NCBI GenBank assembly: GCA_937952895.1 | Contig: CALFYC010000223.1 | Coordinates: 1-43,588, forward strand | Length of the DNA: 43,588 bases | Direction: 5' to 3' | Source of the DNA: an uncultured Neisseriaceae bacterium | GTDB taxonomy: Bacteria > Pseudomonadota > Gammaproteobacteria > Burkholderiales > UBA11063 | Shown: positions 9,237 to 18,700 of the stretch, one piece after another | How positions within the stretch are numbered: position 1 is the first letter of the stretch | Layout: every line of letters starts with the position of its first letter | Notes under the pieces: generated by a model | Told to the model about the DNA's origin: nothing | The model's database searches: none | The model's input: only the letters and a program-made list of their open reading frames with translations | Made by a program: the position numbers and the translations under genes

Positions 9237-10889
9237 TTATATTTCCAAAATAAGAGATTTGTATTTGTCTAAATTTGTTTTGATATATTCTTTTGATACA
9301 TCTATTGTCAAGTTTGACTTATTTTTAAAATAAATCTTTTCGTATGTGTTTTGTTTATTAATATACATTACAGAAACAGTGTCTTTGCATAAAAGATATA
9401 TTTTTTGTAGTGTTGGATATTGAGTGAAAAGATTTCCAACTGAAGAAATATACGCTTTATGATTATAGCTATCAATAATAGAAATGATTGGACTTACATA
9501 TGAGGTAAACTGAATATTGTATGTATCATCTTTACTTGTGTAGTCTTTGTCTAGAATCACAATATCTGGTTCAATAAAAGTATAATTTAAAAATGGAGAT
9601 ATTGATACACCGTTATCCTTATTTATTACCAATGTTGATATGTCTGCCCATGCTGGCAATATTATACCGTATCCATCATTTATTGTGTGGTCTATACTGT
9701 ATGTTAATTGGCCATTATTTGCTGATGGAATAGGTGAGTTTGTGCTGTGTAGTATTGTATTATAGGTTGATGGTGATGTTAGTATATTTTGATAAGATAA
9801 AGGTATTGCATCAACACCGATTGACATTGTCGTTAATCTATTGTGCGTATTTTCAAAAAGACCAAGTATGGCAATATTTATATTATTATCCACATTTGGC
9901 AGATTAAAATCTAATGTTGTTGGTATCAGATTGTCATAAATATTGTGGGATGGAGATATATTATATACGTCATAATCATTGCTAGTCTTTGATATTCTTC
10001 CGTTAATTATCATATTCTTTGATAACTCTATTCCCTCTATTTTGTTAATAGGGAATATTGTACAGTCGGAAGCTTCAAGTGTGCCTAGTAACATATTTTC
10101 ATTTTCAGAAACAATATTAGTATATATTGATTCTGCATATGGCTCTACATTGATATACTGTTCGTCATTAATTAAAACGTCATTTATTTGTTTTTTTATA
10201 ATTGCTGGTGCTATAAAATATATTATTTTTACATGATCAATATCGGATGTCTCTATTTCTATTTCTCCTGTATGTTGAGAAACAGAAATTATATTATCTG
10301 ATACATCTAAATATGACGATGTTGTATTGACATACCCATATATTTTAAATATTGGCAATATTGGAAAGAATCTAGTTTTTATTGCTATGCTTGTGCTGTT
10401 TAATGTAATTGGTTTTATTATTTCAAAATTTTCATCTAGTGGATTTATTGAGCTGATAAATGTTGATATTTCAGAATGTGTACATAGTTGGGATTTTATA
10501 CCAAGCAAATTTAGATTCGATATTAATTGATTTTTAATAAATGACAGACTATCTGTGGTGATTGCAAATTTATCTCTTATTGATATTGTATTATTGTATC
10601 TTTCGTATATATATGCAGTATCTATTAACTCATCATTTGATTGTATACTATAAAATTCTCTACCATCCTTCTTTATGTATGAGTCCATCAGTATTGTGTG
10701 GCCATTATTTCTAATTGAAACTAATTTCCCATCAATAACGATTGTATCTTCATCATAGTTGCCATCTGTCAATGTTGATATGTATTTAAAATTATCAATA
10801 CCGTCCACTGTTGTGTTTCTATTATACACTGACCCAGAATATGTATTTGCTGCTAATGTTATATTTATATTGTATGTTTTTGTTATCAT
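9237..10889 (-). CDS. Unassigned baseplate/fibre-associated protein (550 aa)
   Basis: The 550-residue, beta-rich protein has no recognised family. It starts at ATG 10889 behind a clear GGAG site. Its N-terminus MITKTYN resembles MITKQYN of the 587-aa protein on the far side of the fibre gene, so the two may share an N-terminal docking segment. The stop lies 2 bases before the fibre start, so the two are likely co-translated. Its position immediately upstream of the fibre fits a fibre-attachment or baseplate-rim protein. This is inferred from gene order. Confidence 0.75.
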   Translation of the reverse strand: MITKTYNINITLAANTYSGSVYNRNTTVDGIDNFKYISTLTDGNYDEDTIVIDGKLVSIRNNGHTILMDSYIKKDGREFYSIQSNDELIDTAYIYERYNNTISIRDKFAITTDSLSFIKNQLISNLNLLGIKSQLCTHSEISTFISSINPLDENFEIIKPITLNSTSIAIKTRFFPILPIFKIYGYVNTTSSYLDVSDNIISVSQHTGEIEIETSDIDHVKIIYFIAPAIIKKQINDVLINDEQYINVEPYAESIYTNIVSENENMLLGTLEASDCTIFPINKIEGIELSKNMIINGRISKTSNDYDVYNISPSHNIYDNLIPTTLDFNLPNVDNNINIAILGLFENTHNRLTTMSIGVDAIPLSYQNILTSPSTYNTILHSTNSPIPSANNGQLTYSIDHTINDGYGIILPAWADISTLVINKDNGVSISPFLNYTFIEPDIVILDKDYTSKDDTYNIQFTSYVSPIISIIDSYNHKAYISSVGNLFTQYPTLQKIYLLCKDTVSVMYINKQNTYEKIYFKNKSNLTIDVSKEYIKTNLDKYKSLILEI

Positions 10890-10890
10890 A

Positions 10891-11496
10891 TTAGGCTCCA
10901 GAGGTTATATAGCTTCCCATTATTGAATCTTTGTCAAAATTAAAACCATTTATAATTTTATAATCTTGCACGTTTAATAAATATTTAATATATTTTTCTT
11001 CATACATTATAACTGAACCATCAGTTGCTCTTGAATAAACTATCCCATTTGCTTCTTCAAATAAGTTATCTGTATTATTATTTTTTACTTCTATGACGTT
11101 AAATTCAATTGACTCTGTAATTTTGTACACAGCATCCATATAGGACAGTCCATATGTAAATAAATTTACTGGGCTTTCTTGTATTTTTTCTAACCTTAAA
11201 TTGACTGATTTAAAATCTGACATTAGTATTGCTGGATAATTAAAGTATTTAATATTTGTCAAGTTTGCATTAACTCCATGTTGATTTAATATATCAACAA
11301 TATTGAATATCTTATACTTTGAAAGATCATATTTGTTGCCATCTATATTTAAAATATTTCCATATATTTCAACTGCTATTTCGGAATCTATATATATTAC
11401 TGGAGCTTTTTTAATTTCTTTGTTGAGGCTTTCTATACTACCATTGTGTTTTTTATTGCCTTTCTCGCAAATTTTTACTTCTAGTAAATCATTCAT
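10891..11496 (-). CDS. Unassigned baseplate-region protein (201 aa)
   Basis: The 201-residue protein starts at ATG 11496, overlapping the preceding gene by 8 bases. An AAGAAG-like ribosome site is in range. The sequence is a mix of helix and strand with an Asn-rich middle and no cysteine cluster or catalytic motif. In many contractile phages a gene at this point (after the gp6/J-like wedge protein and before the fibre) encodes a wedge or fibre-docking protein such as P2 gpI. I cannot show homology to that family here. Confidence 0.7.
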   Translation of the reverse strand: MNDLLEVKICEKGNKKHNGSIESLNKEIKKAPVIYIDSEIAVEIYGNILNIDGNKYDLSKYKIFNIVDILNQHGVNANLTNIKYFNYPAILMSDFKSVNLRLEKIQESPVNLFTYGLSYMDAVYKITESIEFNVIEVKNNNTDNLFEEANGIVYSRATDGSVIMYEEKYIKYLLNVQDYKIINGFNFDKDSIMGSYITSGA

Positions 11497-13258
11497 ATAG
11501 CACTTCTTCTATTTTTATTTTTTGTGGGAACACAATTGATCCATTTGTTACTGAGTAGCAACACCTTACTGGTGTCAATTTGAATGTATTTTTTGAACTT
11601 GTTGTTGATGTGATTATGTTTAGATTTTCATCTACTAATTTTGAGTGGTAAGGATACAGATTATTTTCTGTTGCTTTTTGTGATGCATTCTTTAGGGAAC
11701 TTATGTATATATGTCCATTAAACATATTGATATCATATACGTCTTCGCATATTTTATATGTATCAATATTATTGTCAATTACACCAGCTTGAAAAACTTC
11801 CTTTATTCCTTCTACTTCAACACTGAAAATGTAAGGTAAATTGTTTAACTTTTGCTTATTAATTGTTATTTTGTCTGGACACGTTTTTGTGTTGATAATA
11901 ACCCTTTCATTAACTTCATTGCCGTATTGATCAAACCATTTTATATTGTTCGAGTTTTTAAGCTGTATTGTAAAATTTTTACCTAGTTTTAAAATGTTTA
12001 AAATATTTATATCAACTTCAATTTTGTCGCCATCTATAACATTTTCATAAATTACCTCACATATATCATTATTATTATAAGTTGAAGTTATGCCAATATT
12101 TAGCCCTACATCTAAATACATTTTTGCAGAATAAAGTGTTGATTCAGACAAGAAGAATATATCTAAATTTTCTGTTACAACAAACTTGTCAATAACTTTA
12201 TTTAATCTAAACTTATATACATCAATCCCATTATCTTTTGTTACATTTAATATTGTTGGATCTATATCATCAACTTTAAAGAATGGTTCAAAATAATTTC
12301 CATCAATATCTACTATTCTTTTTGTGTTGATATATCCGCTTATATATGAATCACTTTTAGTTGTTGTTGATATATTAAAAGATGTTTTGCTATAAACTCC
12401 TATTACTGCTTTGTATTTATTTATTGTTCTATGGCTTATTCTTGGGTGTAGTTTAAATGTGTCACTTACAAGTTTGCCATTTTGGTCTAATCCAACAATT
12501 TTAACTTCATCTTCGGTGTTGTCGTACGATGTCAAATACAAAAATAACCCTATTGGAAAATTGAACCTTGTAAAAGGTGTGTCCGTATTAAATTCATATT
12601 CGTGTATATAAATATTGCCTTCCTGGATATAACAATTGCTTACTGGATACTGATCAAAACTTGTGTATTCATCTGGTCCTATATTTTCACAAATACCCAA
12701 ATCTGAGACAACGAGTTTTGTATTTTTATGTACTGGTAACTTATAGACGTTTTTATTATAGTCGACCGATTCTGTGGCATTTGTCATGTTTGAGGCTGAC
12801 ATTATTATTGGTTTAGATGCAACATCTGTTATGAGTGAATAGCTGTAGTTTGATAATTTAGCGTAAGAAGATAAGTGTGATTTGTTTGCAAAAGACCATT
12901 TGGGCATATATGAAAGCCATCTATGTAGCTCCATATTTGACTTCTTTCTTACAACCTTATTAACCGCACTTGGCGGAACCACCACCGTCTGGTATTGGCA
13001 AGTGTAGCTTACTGATGCATTTATTGCTATTTCGTTTTCCAGCACAGAAACAATAATGGATCTATTAAATGGACCATCTGTTATACTGATAGGTATACTG
13101 CTTAGGTCTATTCCTTTGTCAATAACAATGCCATCTTGGTCAATCCACACATACATTAATCCAGACTGTGGTGGCGTTAATACTGCATTTGCTGTTAAGT
13201 TTTGACCTATATAGTATGGCCCACTACTGATTAATATATCTAGTGATCTATTCATCAT
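11489..13258 (-). CDS. Baseplate protein with N-terminal Ig/PKD-like domain (589 aa)
   Basis: The 589-residue virion protein begins at ATG 13258 (a second ATG follows directly), behind a strong GAGGA site and fused to the upstream stop as TAATG. About residues 8-95 look like an immunoglobulin/PKD-type beta sandwich: a GQNLTANAVL strand, the MYVWIDQDG turn and the ASVSYTCQY strand are the typical pattern. The rest is beta-rich with no known motif. It directly follows the baseplate J-like gene, so it is probably a wedge-periphery or fibre-network component. The domain call is by pattern and the role by position. Confidence 0.75.
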   Translation of the reverse strand: MMNRSLDILISSGPYYIGQNLTANAVLTPPQSGLMYVWIDQDGIVIDKGIDLSSIPISITDGPFNRSIIVSVLENEIAINASVSYTCQYQTVVVPPSAVNKVVRKKSNMELHRWLSYMPKWSFANKSHLSSYAKLSNYSYSLITDVASKPIIMSASNMTNATESVDYNKNVYKLPVHKNTKLVVSDLGICENIGPDEYTSFDQYPVSNCYIQEGNIYIHEYEFNTDTPFTRFNFPIGLFLYLTSYDNTEDEVKIVGLDQNGKLVSDTFKLHPRISHRTINKYKAVIGVYSKTSFNISTTTKSDSYISGYINTKRIVDIDGNYFEPFFKVDDIDPTILNVTKDNGIDVYKFRLNKVIDKFVVTENLDIFFLSESTLYSAKMYLDVGLNIGITSTYNNNDICEVIYENVIDGDKIEVDINILNILKLGKNFTIQLKNSNNIKWFDQYGNEVNERVIINTKTCPDKITINKQKLNNLPYIFSVEVEGIKEVFQAGVIDNNIDTYKICEDVYDINMFNGHIYISSLKNASQKATENNLYPYHSKLVDENLNIITSTTSSKNTFKLTPVRCCYSVTNGSIVFPQKIKIEEVLYE

Positions 13259-14418
13259 TATTCCTCAATAATATTATTTGTATTTAAAGTTATGTAACTG
13301 TATCTATCTAGGGTTAATAGTGTTGTTGGTTCAATAATTGTTTTGTTTAATATTGGATCAAATAAACCTATTTTTGTAATATTGATACCTACTATTGATG
13401 GATAATCAAGATGCAGTCTTCTTGTTATGTTTGAGGAATCAAATGATTGTGCCTCTGCATAAATGTAGTTGTTTCTAAAAAATTCAACTATTACATCTTT
13501 AATTATTTGTGCAGGTATTGAAGAATTTATATTTTCATAAACAATTTGTAAAATATATTTATCTGGAGTTGTTACATTTATATTTATCCCAGCAGATATA
13601 ACAGTATTCAGTTTTGCCTTAATGTGTGATTTGTATTTATCTATTTTTGAATCAAGTCCATCGTTTTGAATCATACTATTTGTTACTATAAATATATTGA
13701 CATCTCCAGTTTTACTTTCTACAGAATACCCATTTAGATTTTGTACAAGTAGCATCTCTGTATTTATTGCTTCAAGTGCAGATTTATTTTTTAACACTTT
13801 TTTCTTTTGAATTGCTACTCTAAATTCATCATCATTTATTTCTGATGTCATGTTATTTATATCAACCATTATTTTTAATTTTACAAAATCAAGATATGGA
13901 TTGCTGTCGCCACTCATGGTAAAAGATGTATCCTTGTTAATGTATATATTTGAATCTACATCATATGCTTCTAATCTAATGTAGCATTGCACATTACTAA
14001 ATTTTGATACAACAACTACTGGTCTTAGAAATGTAACAATATAATTTGAATCTATTGTTACCTGCTCTCCAGTTTGTATTATTTCTTTTCCTATTAATAG
14101 GTCATCAAATCCGTCACCATCAATCAATGGATAAATATATGACACATTTTCGTCTGATGTAATATATGGTGTCTTGTTTCTATATATATATTCTTCAGAA
14201 CCTATTATATCAAGATAAAATCCATTTGCAGTAGATACACTATATCTATCCATTGTTGTAACAGTAGAGGATGATATGTTGGCTATTTCTTCCGATAGTG
14301 CATCTGCAATAAGTTTTGTTTTTGATGATGCATATGAATTATCCACACCAAGATTTGTGTTTATACTATCAAGAATTTTTACTGATAATATGTTTTTATT
14401 TATATTATTTATAGACAT
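13258..14418 (-). CDS. Baseplate wedge protein, J-like (T4 gp6-like), 386 aa
   Basis: The 386-residue protein has the organisation of the baseplate J family, the inner wedge ring that triggers sheath contraction. An early helical segment is followed by the TANGFYLDIIG motif (near residue 65), where the family usually has a leave-no-gap 'G.yLD..g' signature. A central beta region with FRVAIQKKKVL follows. The C-terminal part has alternating SKIDKYKSHIKAKLNTV helix and beta strands ending in a 'SSNITRRLHLDYPSIVGINI' stretch. It overlaps the upstream gp25-like gene by 14 bases. That gene pair (gp25-like then J-like) is a standard order in contractile tails and supports both calls. Confidence 0.82.
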   Translation of the reverse strand: MSINNINKNILSVKILDSINTNLGVDNSYASSKTKLIADALSEEIANISSSTVTTMDRYSVSTANGFYLDIIGSEEYIYRNKTPYITSDENVSYIYPLIDGDGFDDLLIGKEIIQTGEQVTIDSNYIVTFLRPVVVVSKFSNVQCYIRLEAYDVDSNIYINKDTSFTMSGDSNPYLDFVKLKIMVDINNMTSEINDDEFRVAIQKKKVLKNKSALEAINTEMLLVQNLNGYSVESKTGDVNIFIVTNSMIQNDGLDSKIDKYKSHIKAKLNTVISAGININVTTPDKYILQIVYENINSSIPAQIIKDVIVEFFRNNYIYAEAQSFDSSNITRRLHLDYPSIVGINITKIGLFDPILNKTIIEPTTLLTLDRYSYITLNTNNIIEE

Positions 14419-14824
14419 TTAAAATACCATTTGTAGTGTTAAAAATTGAATTAATAGACATTGTTGTAAATGAATATCCAAGTATGCTTGTGTATATTTC
14501 TGTTTTTATAAAGATTTTGCCAGGCGAGGTTTCAATAGCGACGCATTGTACATTGTCTCTTTCTAAAAAATTATCAAATGTAAGCGACTTAATTATTGAT
14601 TCTTTTATCTGCAAAAGAAGAGACTCTTGTGTTGATTTTCCTATGAAGCTTTGAATGTTTGCTCCAATATTCTTATTTAATTTATAGTCGCCAAAATTTG
14701 TTTTTATCCTGTCTGTTGCATTTTGTCTTAATATGTCAAGTTTGTTTTTTATGGTTAACACATTACCATTTACAAATTCTATATCACCATAGTCATTAAA
14801 AAGTATATCTGCTTCTATATTCAT
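14405..14824 (-). CDS. Baseplate wedge protein, gp25/gpW-like (139 aa)
   Basis: The 139-residue protein matches the gp25-like pattern. It has an N-terminal DILFNDYGDIEFVNGN hairpin, a helix carrying LDILRQNATDRIKTNFGDYKLN, a following NIGANIQSFIG, and a C-terminal beta pair. T4 gp25 and P2 gpW connect the baseplate inner ring to the first sheath ring and serve as a seed for sheath assembly. It starts at ATG 14824, which overlaps the upstream stop as ATGA. It lies just before the J-like wedge gene, as usual in contractile tails. The family assignment rests on pattern and context. Confidence 0.8.
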   Translation of the reverse strand: MNIEADILFNDYGDIEFVNGNVLTIKNKLDILRQNATDRIKTNFGDYKLNKNIGANIQSFIGKSTQESLLLQIKESIIKSLTFDNFLERDNVQCVAIETSPGKIFIKTEIYTSILGYSFTTMSINSIFNTTNGILNVYK

Positions 14825-15129
14825 AACGTTGACCTTAATAATGCACCAAGTGCCGCTGTTGCTATTGCATGTTTTGCTGGAATATCAAATATAAAAGTTG
14901 ATATTGGTGTTACTAATGTTGATGGAACACAAGAAATTGTTAAAGGATTAAACTTATGTATTGGCCCTATTCTTATGTTTGGCACCCCACTACTGATTGA
15001 TAAGGAACCGTTTATAAATGCACCAGCTTCCCTATCTACTGTTACAGAAACTGCCCCAGCAGCAATTCTGGCAGCATCAGAATCGGCCTCTATAAATACT
15101 GAAGAGTCTATTTTGTTTTTAATTTTCAT
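14821..15129 (-). CDS. Small baseplate protein (102 aa), possible spike-tip or hub accessory
   Basis: The 102-residue protein has short alternating hydrophobic strands with GAFINGSLSISSG and NIRIGPIHKFNP, then an alanine-rich hydrophobic C-terminus (IATAALGALL). It sits between the 217-aa protein and the gp25-like gene, a position where contractile phages often encode a PAAR-type spike tip. Its size and strand pattern would allow that, but the typical PAAR repeats are not clear, so this is only a suggestion. Both ends overlap neighbours as ATGA. Confidence 0.65.
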   Translation of the reverse strand: MKIKNKIDSSVFIEADSDAARIAAGAVSVTVDREAGAFINGSLSISSGVPNIRIGPIHKFNPLTISCVPSTLVTPISTFIFDIPAKHAIATAALGALLRSTL

Positions 15130-15779
15130 TTTGCACTAAATGCCTTGATATGTATATGACAAGTTTTATTTTTTAATTGTGAGGATGGTATGTTATTTGA
15201 AATTGCTATAGATTTTTCCATATCAAGTCTTGAGGCTGTTTCTGATTTTGAAACTGCGTCATAAACTGATGCATCTCCATACTTGATAACTCTTCCACTA
15301 AGTTTGTTATTTCCTATAGTTTCTGAAACTATAGAAGATATTTGATTAGCTGTGTACCCTTGTTGTTTTAGATATTTTATTCCAGAACTATCTATTTGTG
15401 AAATATTTGAAGATATTTTTCTAGCTATAGCTACGTCTTTAGCAGAAATTATTCTTGGAGTGTCTTCAAGTTCTATAATGCTTGCATATTTTATTACAGC
15501 ATCTTCTTCATATATTACAACTTCCTTGCCAATGAGTGATTCAAGCTTTGCAATATATATGGACAGCCCAATATCAAGAGGTATTAGGGTTTCTGCTAAA
15601 TTTTTATTTTCATCTGGTATTAAAGTATATGAGGTGTCAACTGTACATATACTGCTATTGATATATACAATATTTCCCTCTATATCATTTGCCAAGTCCC
15701 CTTTTCTTCTTATTACTGCATACACAATCTCGCCTTGCGGCGAGATTGATTCTATTGTTCCTATTTCATTTTTTATCAT
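15126..15779 (-). CDS. Baseplate protein downstream of the hub (217 aa)
   Basis: The 217-residue protein begins with a small beta region (GTIESISPQGEIVYAVIRR; strands through about residue 110). This could be an OB-like barrel as in baseplate spike proteins. A helical second half follows (VAIARKISSNISQI, YLKQQGYTANQISSIVSETI). It lies directly after the hub gene with an ATGA overlap, and its order (hub, this, small protein, gp25-like, J-like) suits a central spike or hub-adaptor protein. No catalytic motif was seen. A perfect 10-bp hairpin is encoded within its first 55 bases. Confidence 0.7.
   Translation of the reverse strand: MIKNEIGTIESISPQGEIVYAVIRRKGDLANDIEGNIVYINSSICTVDTSYTLIPDENKNLAETLIPLDIGLSIYIAKLESLIGKEVVIYEEDAVIKYASIIELEDTPRIISAKDVAIARKISSNISQIDSSGIKYLKQQGYTANQISSIVSETIGNNKLSGRVIKYGDASVYDAVSKSETASRLDMEKSIAISNNIPSSQLKNKTCHIHIKAFSAK
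15725..15748 (-). promoter_or_regulatory. Hairpin inside the 5' end of the 217-aa gene
   Basis: A 10-bp perfect G+C-rich inverted repeat (CAATCTCGCC / GGCGAGATTG) with a 4-base loop lies 32-55 bases into the gene that follows the 7.3-kb hub gene. There is no U-tract. It encodes part of SISPQGEIVY, so it coexists with coding function. A role in mRNA stability or in partial termination after the hub is possible. Confidence 0.5.
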
Positions 15780-18700
15780 TTTATTTCCTTTGTCTTATAA
15801 AACAAATCTGGAGATGCTGTTTTGTTTATGGAATTTAAATATTTTAATGTTTTCTCAAGTTGCAAGCTGTCCCTATCTGACGATCTAAGATGTTCTGCTC
15901 TTGCCGCTTTATGTATCGTATTGATAGCACTCATTGTTTTGTTAAATTCAGTACCAAATGACTCATTTAGTGTATTTATTTCATAACCAAATAGTCCAGC
16001 CTGATATGGTATTCCGTTGTTTAATAATGGATACATAACTATAGGTTGTCTTGTACTGTTAATTTCTTGATATGTTTGATACATATACAATGCAACTAGA
16101 CCAGCACCAATTAGTGTTGCACCAGCAGTAACAAGTGCTGGGATTGAGGCTATTATTGCAGCTACACTAACCCCCATCGAAACACCAGCAGATAGTCCAC
16201 TTAGGATTGCCAAAGAAACCCTGCTAAGCAATCCTAGTGCACCACCAGCGGCTATTCTTGAACGAAGTATACTTCCACCAGCACCTCTTAATGCTAGCAA
16301 TGTCTGCGCCCCAGTTGTGGCCGTAGCGCTAATTGTACCACCAAGTGTTGATGAGCTTATTGTTGCAGCTGTTGCAATAACCTGTCTAGTTAGCCAAGGG
16401 AAGGCCTTATATAATGCAACACCACCTATAACTCCTGGTGAAGCCTTAAGTGTAAGATCTAATGCTAGTGCTGACCTGTTGCCATAATCAAGTGGTGATG
16501 AATTTAATTTACTATTCAGTTCTGGATTTGTTAATACTTCCATAAATGAAGTTGTATATTTTATTTTTCTTGTGTCGAAGAAATTAGTTTTTGCATCTGC
16601 TTTTATTTTATTTGCAGCAACAGTAAATGCTAATCCTAGTTTTGTATATAAGTTTGAATATCTATATATTCTTGGCTCTACAAATAATCCTGGAGTTATT
16701 ACAGTTATATACCCATCTTTACTATTTATTATATGAGAACATTCTCTTATCTTAATAATACCATTTAAACCTCTATACGAGTCACTAATGTAAGCATAGT
16801 CACCAGCTTTCATATATGGGTTGCCAACAATTATAATTTTACCATCATACATTTTTTCTGCTTCACTAACCAGCGCAGATGTTCCGTATCTATAAGCCAT
16901 GAATTTCTGATGGCATGCATTCATATATAATGTTGTTGACCTTATTGCATTAGGTCTCAAGTTGTCATCTAGCTGCATTGGGTAAAATTCAAAATCACTC
17001 ATATCATCAATACCTTCAGAAGAAGGCATACCAGTAAAATATCTAACATTAACTTGTGTTTTAAATCCAGCATTTACTTTTATTTGGTTTGAAATTATAT
17101 CTCTTTCAGAGGTTATTAAGTGCATATCGGTAGCTGGTTTTAATAATTTATGCTTAATGCTAGCTACTTCTTTATTGTATGTTTCGAAAGATTCCGTAGC
17201 ACAAGTAAACATTGAAAGTGGCGGATCAGTATAGATATACATTTGCTCTTTGATACCAAAAAATAGAGAACATCTTTCTTTGTAATTCATGACATTCATA
17301 TAGACTCCTGGATGCCTATATTGAACTTCTCTGAGTGCTTCCCATGTTGTTGACTTATACAATGGAAACAATATATTTATATCTGTGTCTGTTGAAAATA
17401 AATATCTAAATTTTATATCACCAGACATCTCTGGATCCATAGCTTGTATAATTGGACTATACACATTTGTGTACAGCTCACTAGATTTAGCCCACCAATC
17501 GCCAAACCATATACCATTTGGGTCGTCTCCAGCAATCCAGTTATATATAGACTTCCATGCTTTTGTCCAGTTAGATGATATATTTTTATCCGAAGTATCA
17601 ACGGTTGGGCCATCTAGTAAGTTTCTTCCCACTGGATTAACTACATTAGTTGCATATTTCTTTAATCCAAGATGATAAATTTCATCCGCTTCTAACAATC
17701 TATGTATAATAAAATTGGTTGTTGCGCTTTTACTTCCAAAGTCTTCAACGTCGTTTAAAGCCTTATCTATGGCTATAAGTTCTCTTCCATATCCTTCTGC
17801 GATTATTTCTAAAATTTCTTCTCCTTCTACTTCTACTATTTCGCCATTAAATACTGTTTCTAAGTCATTTGGATTATTTGAATTGCCTGTAAAAAATACG
17901 CAACCTTTTCTTTTTGCTAGCCAAGTATGATTCTTTGTCGTTGGACACCATGTTATTCCATTATATACAACCTTGGTTGGCTTAATATCAGTAAATCCCA
18001 TTGTTTGTCTATATCCTACAGACAAAATAGTCATTTTGTATGTGTTTCCATTTCGATCTATATTAACTTTATTTGATGTATATAGTTTTGTCCTATAACC
18101 AAGCAATATGCACGCAAACTCAAGAGCATTAAGCATATCTTTATTTTTTTGAGATATAATGAACCCACTTTTATGGGTTTTACAGTTATGTCCATCGGCA
18201 AGATTAGATATCCTAATAAATAGTTCTAATTGATCTCTTGTAAGTTCTTTTATAAAATCTAGCGATACTATTTTCCCAGGTGCAACCCTTAAAAACTCTT
18301 TTGACCCACTTGCATTTATTGTAAATAGCGCCTCTGATCTATTGTTGCGATTTTTCTCATTCCATCTTTTATTATGGTCAGCTACTTTCCCGCCTTTTAA
18401 AATCTCTGATGGTTTTTCAAAATAGTCATGGCAAGCCTTGCGAATAGATATAACATTATTCATATTTACGGAATTTGATTGGCTGATTTTAATTAATGGA
18501 TTTCTATTTTTCCCAATATTACATATATGCCCCTCAGTCCAAAACCATGCAACTAATTCTACAAATGAATCTTTATGCATTTTTTCTTTTGGGAAATTAT
18601 CAAATTCTGCTCCTAGTATGATTTTATGATTGGTTTGCAACTCTTTTGAGGTTGTCCACTCTCTCTGTCTTTTGTTTATATTATTTGAATAATCTTTATA

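Noticed and set aside
14821..15129. Definite PAAR spike-tip assignment for the 102-aa protein
   Set aside because: Position and size fit, but the characteristic PAAR repeats are not visible, so it is left as a possibility only.
17413..17613. Minus-strand 66-aa frame inside the hub gene
   Set aside because: It overlaps the hub in another frame, encodes a low-complexity hydrophobic peptide and has no ribosome site.
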